NCBI GenBank assembly: GCA_017622795.1
Contig: JAGAQI010000133.1
Location: 1 to 57,414 of the forward strand
Direction of reading: 5' to 3'
DNA length: 57,414 nt
From: Lachnospiraceae bacterium
Lineage (GTDB): Bacteria > Bacillota > Clostridia > Lachnospirales > Lachnospiraceae
This document shows, piece by piece, positions 46,455 through 57,048 of this stretch. Under the pieces are notes generated by a model, which searched no databases, had not been told where the DNA came from, and saw nothing but the letters and a program-made list of their open reading frames with translations. Numbering within the stretch: position 1 is the stretch's first letter; each line of letters begins with the position of its first letter. Position numbers and translations under genes: made by a program.

Positions 46455-46754
46455 TTATAGCAATTCCGTTTGCACTATCTCACAAATTTTCCCTGCATCC
46501 AGCCGCTTGTTTCTGAAATACACCATCAGATTCAGTGTTACCACCACCAGATTGATAAAGTATACCACCAGTACATAGTTGGTCTGATTCACCAAAAGCT
46601 TGGCACTAATTCCGGCCACATAACCGAAAATAATCAGCAAAATAAAGGGCAGGCTCATATTCTTTGCGGAACGGGCCTTATATGCCTTCATGGTGTTGAT
46701 TGGCCAGGAAAGACCAAAACAGATTAACATGGTTGCTTCTAACATTGAACTCAT
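46455..46754 (-). CDS. Small PQ-loop/SemiSWEET-like membrane protein
   Basis: A 99-residue protein with three predicted membrane helices. The first part (ICFGLSWPINTMKAYKARS, then MSLPFILLIIFGYVAGI) has the helix-turn pattern of PQ-loop/MtN3-type half transporters, with a WP pair where these have PQ. Such half transporters form dimers; substrate unknown. The start at 46754 follows GGAGG; a TTG upstream overlaps it. It follows the SGNH-like gene by 24 bases and may share its transcript. Confidence 0.65.
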   Translation of the reverse strand: MSSMLEATMLICFGLSWPINTMKAYKARSAKNMSLPFILLIIFGYVAGISAKLLVNQTNYVLVVYFINLVVVTLNLMVYFRNKRLDAGKICEIVQTELL

Positions 46755-46778
46755 CCTTTCATCCTCCAAATTCTAAGT

Positions 46779-47342
46779 CTATTGCATCATCAAATCAAAC
46801 ACTGCTCTTGTGGCAATATCAGAATAACCAAGATTGCTGTCATACAGAGCAAGCTTTACTGCGCCCAGGAAAGTTGGAAGGAACTCTTCCTCCGTAGAAA
46901 CAGCCGGAATTCGATAAAAGGTGCAGCCAAATTCCTTAGCCAGTTTTTTCAACTCCTCATTAAAGCAGTCGCAGACCTCTCCCCTGCCCGGCACCGTAGT
47001 TACCACCAGCTGACAATGAGGAAGGCTTACATGAATTTTATACAAAATCCAACGATACTGCTCTATCATTTGTGCAACGTCATCAGAAACCAGCAAATCT
47101 TCTTCCCCCAGATTAATGATCACCCGAGATGGAGAAAGTTCCATCACACACTGTTCCAACACCGTCTCCGCCTCCTTAAGACGCAGACCGGCTATGCTGC
47201 GATTATAAATATTTTGGGAAGTATGAAACCCTTGTAATAATTCATTGACCGGTTGCTCCGCCAGAGAGGTAGACCCCCACAGAACAATTCCATTTCCCTT
47301 CGCCAGTTTATTCAAAAATGTATACTGCTTTTTCGCTTTCAT
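46779..47342 (-). CDS. SGNH/GDSL-like hydrolase family protein
   Basis: A 187-residue soluble protein with no signal peptide. Block I reads VLWGSTSLAE, where GDSL enzymes have a GDS motif; block II appears as NRSIAG; block III as VIINLGEEDLL, with Glu-Glu where GxND is usual. The C-terminal DxxH motif is not evident: the end reads YSDIATRAVFDLMMQ. The fold therefore looks like SGNH hydrolase, but several catalytic positions are non-standard and activity is uncertain. AAGGAGA precedes the ATG. It is divergent from the LysR gene. Confidence 0.55.
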   Translation of the reverse strand: MKAKKQYTFLNKLAKGNGIVLWGSTSLAEQPVNELLQGFHTSQNIYNRSIAGLRLKEAETVLEQCVMELSPSRVIINLGEEDLLVSDDVAQMIEQYRWILYKIHVSLPHCQLVVTTVPGRGEVCDCFNEELKKLAKEFGCTFYRIPAVSTEEEFLPTFLGAVKLALYDSNLGYSDIATRAVFDLMMQ

Positions 47343-47402
47343 CTCGATTTTCTCCTTAAACTATCTGTTTTTTGGTACTCGAGTGGCCTCCTCTTGCCCT
47401 GT

Positions 47403-47469
47403 ATTATATGCTTGACAAAAGAAAAAGTCTAATATATCATTTAATTAGTTTTAATAGGTTTTATCCTAT
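47403..47469. promoter_or_regulatory. Overlapping divergent promoters and LysR-type dyad
   Basis: Plus strand TTGACA-N17-TATCAT (47412-47440) serves lysR. Minus strand TAGACT-N17-TATAAT (47403-47431) serves the SGNH-like gene; the two overlap. A dyad ATAGG-N6-CCTAT (47454-47469) lies just downstream of the lysR -10 and fits a LysR-type regulatory site. The rest of the 238-base gap (to 47580) is AT-rich without further structure I can support. Confidence 0.5.
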
Positions 47470-47580
47470 GTTTTTAGCATTATAGAATAAAAATCATAGA
47501 ACTTAGTTTAAATTATATAGTAAAAAAGCTATTATTTTTATGAAATCAACTGAATTTATCAAGAAAGGAGTGTCAACATT

Positions 47581-48456
47581 TTGGAAATTACACAATTAAA
47601 ATATTTTTACGTCCTGGCCCAGAATCAGCACGTTACCCGCACTGCCGAGCAGTTAAATATCGCCCAGCCCTCCTTAACCCAGAGCATTCGCCGACTGGAA
47701 AAAGAACTGAATGTCAAACTCTTTAAAACAAATGGGAGAAATATTGTTCTGACAGAATACGGAAAATATCTGCAAAGAAAAATAGAACCTTTGTTAAAAA
47801 CACTAAACGAAATCCCGGAAGAAATTCAGACCCTTACCGGCGACCGCAAAAAAATGTTGAAAATCAACGTGCTGGCAGCATCCACCCTTATTACTGACAC
47901 CATCATCCGCTATCAGAAGGAGCATCCGGAAGTACGGTTTCAAATTGTGCAAAATGTAGAAACCGAAGATGCCGACATCACCATTTTTACCAGGGAATTT
48001 TTCCAACAGCCCCTGGTCTCCAAAGATAGCTTCTATATTTTCTCCGAGGAAATTTTCCTGGCGGTGCCAAAGACTTCGGAATATGCCCAAAGAGAAACCA
48101 TTACGCTAAATGAAATGGCTGGTAAAAGCTTTATTTCCCTGGCCGGCACTAAGGGCCTGCGTTCCATTTGTGACCGCTTCTGTCTGCATGCCGGCTTTAA
48201 GCCAAATGTAGTTTTCGAAAGCGACAATGCTTCAGCAGTAAAAAACCTGATTGGTGCCAGCATCGGCGTAGGTTTCTGGCCGGAGCATACCTGGGAGACA
48301 CACGAAGGCAGCGGCATGACACTGCTGCCAATTTCCGAACCGAAATGCCAGCGGGATATTATTGTGCAGCTGCATCACGATTCTGAAAGCCACGAGGAGG
48401 CCTTCCGGTATTATAAATATCTGGTGGAGTTCTTTGAAGAGCTTAAGAAAGCATAA
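47581..48456 (+). CDS. LysR-family transcriptional regulator
   Basis: A 291-residue LysR regulator. The N-terminal winged helix (ITQLKYFYVLAQNQHVTRTAEQLNIAQPSLTQSI) is typical, and the C-terminal part is the two-lobed effector-binding domain. The start codon is TTG, with AAAGGAG 10 bases before it. It is divergent from the SGNH-like/PQ-loop pair and convergent with the anion transporter; either could be the target. Effector unknown. Confidence 0.93.
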   Translation: MEITQLKYFYVLAQNQHVTRTAEQLNIAQPSLTQSIRRLEKELNVKLFKTNGRNIVLTEYGKYLQRKIEPLLKTLNEIPEEIQTLTGDRKKMLKINVLAASTLITDTIIRYQKEHPEVRFQIVQNVETEDADITIFTREFFQQPLVSKDSFYIFSEEIFLAVPKTSEYAQRETITLNEMAGKSFISLAGTKGLRSICDRFCLHAGFKPNVVFESDNASAVKNLIGASIGVGFWPEHTWETHEGSGMTLLPISEPKCQRDIIVQLHHDSESHEEAFRYYKYLVEFFEELKKA

Positions 48457-48494
48457 AAAAACGGAGTACACTGCAAAATCGCAGGTACTCCGTT
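48457..48494. terminator. Bidirectional terminator between lysR and the transporter
   Basis: A 9-bp stem (48461-48469 with 48484-48492) with an inner 4-bp stem lies between convergent stop codons. On the minus strand the T tract (seven Ts) is strong; on the plus strand it is weaker. Confidence 0.8.
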
Positions 48495-48506
48495 TCATTT
48501 ATCACT

Positions 48507-49613
48507 TTATATATTACTCTGCGTCAAATACAACACGACTAAAAACAACACATTAATTCCCGTAAACATCACTAAATATTTCCCCAGTTTCTCCGGTTGA
48601 CGCTTTTTAAACTCAGTTAACGTAATTAAACTTGCCAGAGAAGCAATCGGAGTACCAAGACCACCGATATTCACTGCAGGAAGTAAGCTTGCATAATCCA
48701 TGGTAAAGTGGGATAACAGTACAGCACTCGGCACATTACTGATGCACTGACAGGATAAAATACCAAACAATAAGGTATTCTTTGGAAGTAAATTGCTAAA
48801 CAATTCATTTACTGCCGGAATTCTTGCTGCATTTCCGCTGAATACAAAGAACACGCAGAAGGTTAATAATAGTGGGTAATTTACTTCTTTCAGTGCTGCC
48901 TTATCTAAAAATAACAGTGCCAACACTACAACTGCAGTTCCCAATGCATACGGAACCACACGGAACACAATTAAAATGCTGAAAATAAATAAGGCGGAAT
49001 AAATAAAGGTTCTCTGCTTATCCAGCACATAACCCTCATCTCTTTTTAAAGTCAGAGGAGTCTTTTTTACAAATAAGCAAACAGCAAGAATCAACAGGGT
49101 TGCCATAAAAAAACTCGGAAACATAATCTGCATAAATTCTATGGTACCGATTTGGTAATGGGCATACAGATATAAATTCTGCGGATTTCCAAACGGTGTC
49201 AGCATGCCGCCAAGATTTGCTGCAATATTTTGCATAATGAAGGTAAATGCCATCGTCTGCTTGTTATCGGTTTTATGTAACACAAAATATCCAAGAGGCA
49301 GAAAAGTTAACAGTGCCATATCATTAGCCAGCACCATAGAACCAAGGAATGTAATAAACACCAAGGCAATCACGGCGCTTCGTAAATTAGCCAGTTTTAA
49401 GATAATGCTTTTACTTAAAATTTCAAATACATGAATATGACTAAAGGCACTTACCACCGCCAGCGTACAGAACAGAGTTGCCAGTGTCTGTAAATTAAAG
49501 TAATCCAAATATTCACCATCTACCGGCACAAAGACGCAAGTGATTAACATAGCCACAATAGCCACACACAGTACCGGCTGATCCTTTACTACTCTTACTA
49601 CCTGTTGTCTCAT
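48507..49613 (-). CDS. ArsB/NhaD/SLC13-superfamily anion transporter
   Basis: A 368-residue membrane protein with about ten hydrophobic helices. The segment ANDMALLTFLPLGYFVL and the later CISNVPSAVLLSHF form the paired re-entrant signatures of the ion transporter superfamily (NxP and SNVP-type motifs), and GGMLTPFGNPQNLYLY is characteristic. Substrate could be a dicarboxylate or citrate, or an oxyanion; family members differ. The ATG at 49613 follows AGGGAG at 10 bases. It stands alone between two terminators. Confidence 0.8.
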   Translation of the reverse strand: MRQQVVRVVKDQPVLCVAIVAMLITCVFVPVDGEYLDYFNLQTLATLFCTLAVVSAFSHIHVFEILSKSIILKLANLRSAVIALVFITFLGSMVLANDMALLTFLPLGYFVLHKTDNKQTMAFTFIMQNIAANLGGMLTPFGNPQNLYLYAHYQIGTIEFMQIMFPSFFMATLLILAVCLFVKKTPLTLKRDEGYVLDKQRTFIYSALFIFSILIVFRVVPYALGTAVVVLALLFLDKAALKEVNYPLLLTFCVFFVFSGNAARIPAVNELFSNLLPKNTLLFGILSCQCISNVPSAVLLSHFTMDYASLLPAVNIGGLGTPIASLASLITLTEFKKRQPEKLGKYLVMFTGINVLFLVVLYLTQSNI

Positions 49614-49687
49614 TTTCTCCAATCTCCCTATCGGTATGACATACTAAACTCTTTTCAATATATGCGGTCTATGCTTCCCTTTGCATA

Positions 49688-49730
49688 TAAAAAACGTCCG
49701 CAACGGTGCAAATTGTACCACCGCGGACGT
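49688..49730 (-). terminator. Terminator of the XRE-ABC operon
   Basis: An 8-bp GC-rich stem (49694-49701 with 49723-49730) with a paired interior is followed on the minus strand by TTTTTT. It lies about 75 bases after the last permease gene. The 191-base gap to the transporter start holds nothing else I can support. Confidence 0.85.
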
Positions 49731-49804
49731 TTCTCGTCAATTCGTTATTTTACTAATTTTTCATCAATATTCCACCGGATTTTATGCATTTTTCCAAAGA
49801 TACT

Positions 49805-51154
49805 TTAATTCTTGTTCTTTAAAATACCGATTACATTCTTTAATGTTACTTTTTCACCTGTGTACAGTACCAAGCCTTTGTATATTCTGCCGGACAACAT
49901 AATAATCAGTACTGAGAACACAAGAAGAATCGCCGTAGACAGTAATCCCTGGCCGATTCCGATGGCACCGGTAAGCAAATCCACCGGAACACAGAACGGA
50001 ATGGTAAACGGAATATTTCTGGCCACAACAAGTAAACTTTCCTTTTCCATCAGGGTACCAAAATAGCATACAAGCCAGCTGATAACAATCGGAAGAGTAA
50101 AAATGCTCTGGGTGTTGGCTGCTTCCTCCGGACGGTTTACCATGCTGCCCGCCATACCGGAAAGCACACAATAAAACAGGAAGCCGCAGCAGAACGTTAC
50201 AAGCGCCAGCACTACTGCCACTGGAGAGAATGCACTTTCACCAATATTGGCTCGCATAAACTCTATTGCAACACTCAAACCGCTTTCTGTACCCGGATAC
50301 ACGGATTCAGAAATCATTCCGCCGGCAAAAATACCGATGATCAACGCTGCTACCCAGATAAAGAACTGCTGCATAGCAGTTGCCACAATAGCAAACACTT
50401 TACCGGTAAGGAGCGCGTACGGATGCAAAGAAGTAAGGAGGGTTTCCACCAGTTTCGAGGTTTTTTCAACGGAAACACTCTGATTGATTTGCTGCCCGTA
50501 CAGAAGAAGCAGGAAATAAAGCACCAGGCCGAAAATAGCCGGAGCCAGATACTTCACCAGATAAACCACTACGTTAGTTTCCTCGCCGGCATCTGCCACA
50601 CTGAGAACAACCTGCTTATTAATCTGGGAAAACTGAAGCTCACTTAAACCGCTCTGCAAGAATCTCGCCTGCTCCACCGCAATCGCGATTAAATCTGCCA
50701 CTTCCTGACCATCCATCAGGGAAATATTTTCAGAGGTAGACGGAACTACTGCTGTCACTTCAATGCTGTTTTCCGCCCTATTAATTACTACACCTACCGC
50801 AAGACCGTTTTCATCCTTTGCGGCCATAGTCTGCAATTCTTCAACCGTCATTTGGCTCACCGGAACAATGGTAAGATACTGATAATACTCCTCGGACAGC
50901 GCAGGAATCCATTCTTCGTACCGGATTTCACCCATACCTGCTAAATCCAGTACATAAGCTGTTTCCACTTCGCAATACGCAGTTTCTTTGATATCATCCT
51001 CCTTATCCGGTTTTGCTGCAAGCACACTGATTAAGATTGCTGCCGCGATAAGGATAACCGCAACCAAGGTTGTTACCGCAATATAGGACTTAGAGCTTGC
51101 ACTTTGCTTATAATTAAAGGAAAATACGCTTTTCCAGCCTTTAAACTTATTCAT
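49805..51154 (-). CDS. ABC-2 type permease, NatB-like (second)
   Basis: A 449-residue permease: one N-terminal membrane helix (about 26-46), a large extracytoplasmic domain, then about five helices from residue 220. The loop SVEKTSKLVETLLTSLHPYALLTGK is the coupling region seen in NatB/ABC-2 permeases. It overlaps the previous permease stop by one base (TAATG), indicating translational coupling. The two permeases probably form a heterodimer with the ATPase. Substrate unknown; the family includes Na+ and antibiotic or peptide exporters. Confidence 0.88.
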   Translation of the reverse strand: MNKFKGWKSVFSFNYKQSASSKSYIAVTTLVAVILIAAAILISVLAAKPDKEDDIKETAYCEVETAYVLDLAGMGEIRYEEWIPALSEEYYQYLTIVPVSQMTVEELQTMAAKDENGLAVGVVINRAENSIEVTAVVPSTSENISLMDGQEVADLIAIAVEQARFLQSGLSELQFSQINKQVVLSVADAGEETNVVVYLVKYLAPAIFGLVLYFLLLLYGQQINQSVSVEKTSKLVETLLTSLHPYALLTGKVFAIVATAMQQFFIWVAALIIGIFAGGMISESVYPGTESGLSVAIEFMRANIGESAFSPVAVVLALVTFCCGFLFYCVLSGMAGSMVNRPEEAANTQSIFTLPIVISWLVCYFGTLMEKESLLVVARNIPFTIPFCVPVDLLTGAIGIGQGLLSTAILLVFSVLIIMLSGRIYKGLVLYTGEKVTLKNVIGILKNKN

Positions 51155-52509
51155 TATGCATTTTCCCCTTTCTTTACTTTTTTAGGTCTATTACCCTTTG
51201 CCATGGCAAGAACGTCCTTAAATTTCAAACGGGAGCCGTTATGTAAAATCAATCCTTCATATACCTTTGCCACAAACATAAACATTAACACGATGGAAAC
51301 CAGAAGAACCGCAATTGCAATCAGGGCAATCCATACATCTGCCTTACCAACCAATAAGGCTGCAGGGAGCAGGAACGAAGAGGATACCGGGAAAATAAGC
51401 GCAAAGGTAACAAATGCATTGTCGCCGGATGCCATCAAAGTACTTGCCGCGCCAAATCCAATGTAAAAGCCAATCAGGGAAGTCATGGTAAGCAGGGACA
51501 AACTTTCTCCCGCTTCCTCCATGCGGCTTGCCGTAGCACCACAAAGTCCGGCCAGTGTTGCATACAATACCATGCCGGCGCCGGCAACCACGAGACCAAT
51601 TACGATATTGCCAAAGTTCAGGCTTTCCAGCATTTCCGGAGTCATAAACTGTGTAATGGCATTATTTCCCTCACCGGAAATCAATTCACCGAGCTTTGCA
51701 GATACATATCCCGCCAATACCAGTGCAATCAACTGAACCATTACTACTACCAGCATCGCAAATACTTTACCTACAATTACTGCCAACGGCCGGATAGATG
51801 TTAATAAATACTCAATTACTTTGGAGGATTTCTCCTGTACAATGGAACTCGCCACCTGACTGGAAGCCATGACACATACCATTAACACCACAAACATCAT
51901 ACCGTAAATAAACCAGTACTCGCCTTCGGTGATGGAAGTATCTTCTAATACAATTGCATTTTCCGTGTCAACAATGCTGGAAGATGCAACCACACTGGTT
52001 TCAAAAAAGGTCATCTGCTCCTCTGTAAGACCAAGCAGCTTAATTTTTGCCTTAGTGTACGCATTCTGCACATACTGCCCTAACATCTGTAACTCATAAT
52101 TCGTTACATCACCATCCGGGGAACGCAAAAACTGAATATAGCAGTTCTGCTCATCTTCCACCAGAAACAGAATCACGGAATTGGTTTCTTCTTCCTGAAT
52201 TTTTGTTTCTAAAGCGGCAGTATCACCTACGGTATCTTCAAACACAATGTGCTGATAAGCTTCCGTTAACTCATTTTCCAAATCCAGATTGCGATAAAGT
52301 GTCATATTGTAAAGATATACCTTTTCTACCGCACTTTTTTCCGGACCTTCTTCCACTCCGTTTAATAAAAATGTATTCATCAACGGCATGGAAATCATGG
52401 CAATCGCCATCATAATAATTAATGTCACTATGTAAGTCTTGCTTTTTAGCGTCTGGACCAATGTAAAAGTAAAGACATCCTTCCAGCCGCGGAGATTATC
52501 TTTCTTCAT
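51154..52509 (-). CDS. ABC-2 type permease, NatB-like (first)
   Basis: A 451-residue permease with the same layout as its neighbour: an N-terminal helix, an outer domain of about 140 residues, then a membrane bundle containing IVQEKSSKVIEYLLTSIRPLAVIVGK. The start at 52509 (MKKDNLRGWKD) matches the start of the paralogous permease and overlaps the ATPase gene by 14 bases. The two are clear paralogues. Confidence 0.88.
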   Translation of the reverse strand: MKKDNLRGWKDVFTFTLVQTLKSKTYIVTLIIMMAIAMISMPLMNTFLLNGVEEGPEKSAVEKVYLYNMTLYRNLDLENELTEAYQHIVFEDTVGDTAALETKIQEEETNSVILFLVEDEQNCYIQFLRSPDGDVTNYELQMLGQYVQNAYTKAKIKLLGLTEEQMTFFETSVVASSSIVDTENAIVLEDTSITEGEYWFIYGMMFVVLMVCVMASSQVASSIVQEKSSKVIEYLLTSIRPLAVIVGKVFAMLVVVMVQLIALVLAGYVSAKLGELISGEGNNAITQFMTPEMLESLNFGNIVIGLVVAGAGMVLYATLAGLCGATASRMEEAGESLSLLTMTSLIGFYIGFGAASTLMASGDNAFVTFALIFPVSSSFLLPAALLVGKADVWIALIAIAVLLVSIVLMFMFVAKVYEGLILHNGSRLKFKDVLAMAKGNRPKKVKKGENA

Positions 52510-53434
52510 TATCGTCGCCCACCTTTTCCACAAAGATTTCATGCAGGGATGGTTCTCTGAGTTCAAACTTAACAAGCGGAACATTATCCTGCATCATGCT
52601 GGCTAAAAATTCTCTTGCCTGACGCTCATCTGTTACCTTTAAGTGATATTCACTCGGCATTTTTGCAACAATCTGAATACCAAACTTCTGAATATACGGT
52701 GCAATTTCGGAGTCACTCTTTACAAAGAGATTTACACGTCCGTACCCCTTTTTAATTGCATTCAGATTACCCTGAAGCACTGCCTGACCACGATTCATAA
52801 TTGTAATGTCGGTACAAAATTCTTCAATCGTCGGCATTTGATGGCTGGACATGATTAAGTACTTATTCTTCGCAATTTCCTCCCGGATAATTCCCTTAAA
52901 CAAATCGGTATTTACCGGGTCAAGACCGCTGAGCGGTTCATCTAAAATTAAAAATTCCGGTTCGGAAATCAGCGCTGCCATTAACTGAATCTTCTGCTGG
53001 TTACCTTTGGATAACTGATCGGCACGGTTTGCCTTTGCCTTTTTTCCCTTTACTGTCTTCGGCGGGAAAATATATTCTTCCACCTGCAGGCGTTCTGCCC
53101 AATACTTGATTCGCTCCATGGCCAGTTTTTTTGGCACCTTCTTTAAAGATGCAAAGTACAACAACTGGTCAAGCAGGGAATACTTCGGATACAGTCCGCG
53201 CTCCTCTGCTAAATAACCCACGTTCATTTCCGATGCATTAAACGGCTTTCCGTTCCATAACACCTCACCGCCGTTTTTGGCAAGCATGCCGAGAATCATG
53301 CGGATAGATGTGGTTTTACCCGCACCATTTGTTCCGAGCAGGGCATACACCCCCGGCTCGTTGATGGAAAAGCTGAGATCATCCACAACCACCTTTTCCC
53401 CATACTGCTTTGTCAAATTCTTTACCTCTAACAT
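52496..53434 (-). CDS. ABC transporter ATP-binding protein, NatA-like
   Basis: A 312-residue ATPase. Walker A GTNGAGKT, signature LSKGNQQKIQL, Walker B FLILDEPLSGLD and H-loop SSHQM are all intact. The C-terminal ~80 residues are the extension seen in NatA/DRA-type export ATPases. AGGAGG precedes the ATG. It lies between the DUF3169-like gene and the permeases and will energise the export complex. Confidence 0.95.
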   Translation of the reverse strand: MLEVKNLTKQYGEKVVVDDLSFSINEPGVYALLGTNGAGKTTSIRMILGMLAKNGGEVLWNGKPFNASEMNVGYLAEERGLYPKYSLLDQLLYFASLKKVPKKLAMERIKYWAERLQVEEYIFPPKTVKGKKAKANRADQLSKGNQQKIQLMAALISEPEFLILDEPLSGLDPVNTDLFKGIIREEIAKNKYLIMSSHQMPTIEEFCTDITIMNRGQAVLQGNLNAIKKGYGRVNLFVKSDSEIAPYIQKFGIQIVAKMPSEYHLKVTDERQAREFLASMMQDNVPLVKFELREPSLHEIFVEKVGDDNEER

Positions 53435-53468
53435 GTTAATCCTCCTTCTGCCTGATTAGGCAAATCCC

Positions 53469-54314
53469 TTATTTCATCACCTCAGACGGATGCTTGGCAA
53501 AATAAATACCCTGCACGCTGTATACTGAGATCTGAATTATCATAAATACTGTAACAACAATTGTGGCGAATACGCCGGTTCCGAAAATCATCTGCCCGAT
53601 CAGACAAATTACCCAGAGCACCATTCCGGTCAACTGCATGACTTTAAACGTTTTGAAAGAACATTTGTATACTGCAAAACGTTCCGCCTCATCACAGTTT
53701 GCCAGCCATTTATCCTGGAACTTGGTATCGTAAATACTGCCCTTTTTTTCCGGATTGATTTCCTTCGTCAAATTCACGGCTTTCTGCTGGATAATGCAGG
53801 ATACAATCAAAGCATACACCATATGTAAAAACACTGCACCGAGAGACACCCAAAAACCTGTTGCATCCTGCACCAAAGCACCCTTTATTTCAGCTAAATC
53901 CGCAGCCCATACGCCTGTGGCAAAGAAAAAGTAAGAACCGAACATAATCAGATTAGAAAACCAGATAACGTAGGAAATTTTTGTTTCCATCCCTTCCAAA
54001 ACTTCTTCGTCTTCCTCATCCCATGCAATATATTCTTTGCGGCTTTTCTTATATAACACAATGCTGGCAATAAGTAATACCGTAGTATATATATAACCTC
54101 CATAGATTGCCACACTTTGCATGATATTTACAAAAGCATCTTTCACGGATTCATTTTCCATTATGTCTCCCAAAAATGCACTGGCGACACCTACCAGAAT
54201 TCCCACCATAAATGCAAGCAGCAGGATCCATGCAAATTTCTTAAATGCTTTCTTATCCTCTTTTTTATTCTCCTGCTGTTTTTCCGTCAATTCACTCAGT
54301 TTCTCGCTACTCAT
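53469..54314 (-). CDS. DUF3169-like membrane protein
   Basis: A 281-residue protein with a charged N terminus followed by about six hydrophobic helices (around residues 28-50, 62-85, 112-135, 150-173, 224-243, 248-268). I assign it to the DUF3169-type family found beside XRE regulators in Firmicutes; this is from memory of layout. The start at 54314 overlaps the XRE stop by 8 bases, so the two are coupled. Function unknown; a role in sensing or in self-protection with the exporter is possible. Confidence 0.6.
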   Translation of the reverse strand: MSSEKLSELTEKQQENKKEDKKAFKKFAWILLLAFMVGILVGVASAFLGDIMENESVKDAFVNIMQSVAIYGGYIYTTVLLIASIVLYKKSRKEYIAWDEEDEEVLEGMETKISYVIWFSNLIMFGSYFFFATGVWAADLAEIKGALVQDATGFWVSLGAVFLHMVYALIVSCIIQQKAVNLTKEINPEKKGSIYDTKFQDKWLANCDEAERFAVYKCSFKTFKVMQLTGMVLWVICLIGQMIFGTGVFATIVVTVFMIIQISVYSVQGIYFAKHPSEVMK

Positions 54315-54519
54315 TTTCATCCTCCTCATATTCAAAAATATCTTCCACTGTTACATTGCACAATTTGGCAAGCTTTAATGCCAGGGTTACCGACGGAGAA
54401 TAGTCTCCCCGTTCAATCTGGCTGATCGTCTGCCGGGACACACCGGCAAGTTTTCCCATTTCCTGTTGGTTTACTCCCAAAACAGCCCGATGTTCTTTTA
54501 ATTTGTTCTTTAATGGCAC
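54307..54519 (-). CDS. XRE-family (Cro/C1-type) regulator, autoregulatory
   Basis: A 70-residue regulator that is almost only a helix-turn-helix: LGVNQQEMGKLAGVSRQTIS, then QIERGDYSPSVTLALKLAK, with an acidic tail EYEEDENE. The frame can be opened at a TTG at 54567, but that codon lies inside operator 1 and lacks a ribosome site. The GTG at 54519 has AAAGGAG 8 bases upstream and keeps the full HTH, so I prefer it. The family (YozG-like) normally represses its own operon. It heads the DUF3169/ABC operon. Confidence 0.88.
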   Translation of the reverse strand: MPLKNKLKEHRAVLGVNQQEMGKLAGVSRQTISQIERGDYSPSVTLALKLAKLCNVTVEDIFEYEEDENE

Positions 54520-54560
54520 TGCTCTGACTCCTTTCTGCTTTTCTTTTCTCTCTTTCTGCT

Positions 54561-54611
54561 TTGACAACTTTCCTTGTCAAAAATCATATCATTGACAACT
54601 ATTCTTGTCAA
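54561..54611 (-). promoter_or_regulatory. Twin palindromic operators framing the XRE promoter
   Basis: TTGACAA-N6-TTGTCAA occurs twice, at 54561-54580 and 54592-54611, 31 bases apart (about three helical turns). On the minus strand TTGACA of the distal copy is the -35 and TATGAT (54583-54588) the -10, spaced 17. One operator covers the -35 and the other the start region, so binding should shut the operon off. Confidence 0.85.
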
Positions 54612-54886
54612 TACTTATTTGCAAATTAATAAAAATCTAATTTTCTTGGTATGTTTCACCTCTGTTTTGCCCATACTTTATAAAAAAGTTCATTTAATAA
54701 ATAAGTAGAAACCCGTTGTGCAACTTTCACAAGAAATTTGTCAAAAATTTAACTTATTCTATCTTTCCTACATTGACAAAAGAGTAATGTAAGTGCTATC
54801 ATAATCTGTGGTTTAAATGAGTCGAGTATAAAACCCGACCTTAATTAGCGTGGAAAACACGTGTATAAAGAAAGGAGTACTCAAAG
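54612..54886 (+). promoter_or_regulatory. pfl upstream region with promoter and TTGTG/CACAA dyad
   Basis: The 367-base stretch between XRE start and pfl start holds the operators above, then this region. Plus strand TTGACA (54773-54778) and TATCAT (54797-54802) are spaced 18. A 17-bp dyad TTGTGCAACTTTCACAA (54716-54732) lies 41 bases upstream; it resembles redox-regulator (Rex) sites but has one base less in the spacer. In the leader, ACACGTGT and a CGTG/CACG hairpin precede the AAAGGAG site. Confidence 0.5.
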
Positions 54887-56938
<2,052 letters not shown>

Positions 56939-56950
56939 TCTGGCAACGTC

Positions 56951-56979
56951 TTGACTTATTAAGCAATATCTAGTATAAT
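56951..56979 (+). promoter_or_regulatory. Consensus promoter for the glycyl-radical subunit gene
   Basis: TTGACT-N17-TATAAT lies between the large and small pfl genes, only 12 bases after the large-subunit stop. Five of six -35 and six of six -10 positions match. A hairpin (56985-56992 with 57011-57018) without T tract occupies the predicted start of transcript. It would allow the radical subunit to be made independently and in excess. Confidence 0.75.
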
Positions 56980-57048
56980 AAAATTCCACTCCGGACAATA
57001 TATAGTGTTTGGAGTGGATATAAAAGAAAAAATAAGGAGGAAACTATC

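Noticed and set aside
49681-49745. T-box-like sequence (GGTGG/ACCGCG words) near 49694-49730
   Set aside because: It lacks a specifier stem and the conserved antiterminator bulge, lies at the 3' end of the ABC operon, and has a T tract on that strand; a simple terminator explains it.
54738-54779. TTGTCAA and TTGACAA half-sites near the pfl promoter as XRE operators
   Set aside because: The two half-sites are not arranged with the 6-base spacing of the real operators, and TTGACA is expected as a -35 element.
56939-57048. A sequencing frameshift or nonsense error splitting a normal pfl gene
   Set aside because: The gap is 110 bases of non-coding sequence with stops, a promoter and a ribosome site, and the junction residues are present in both proteins; one or two base changes could not join them.
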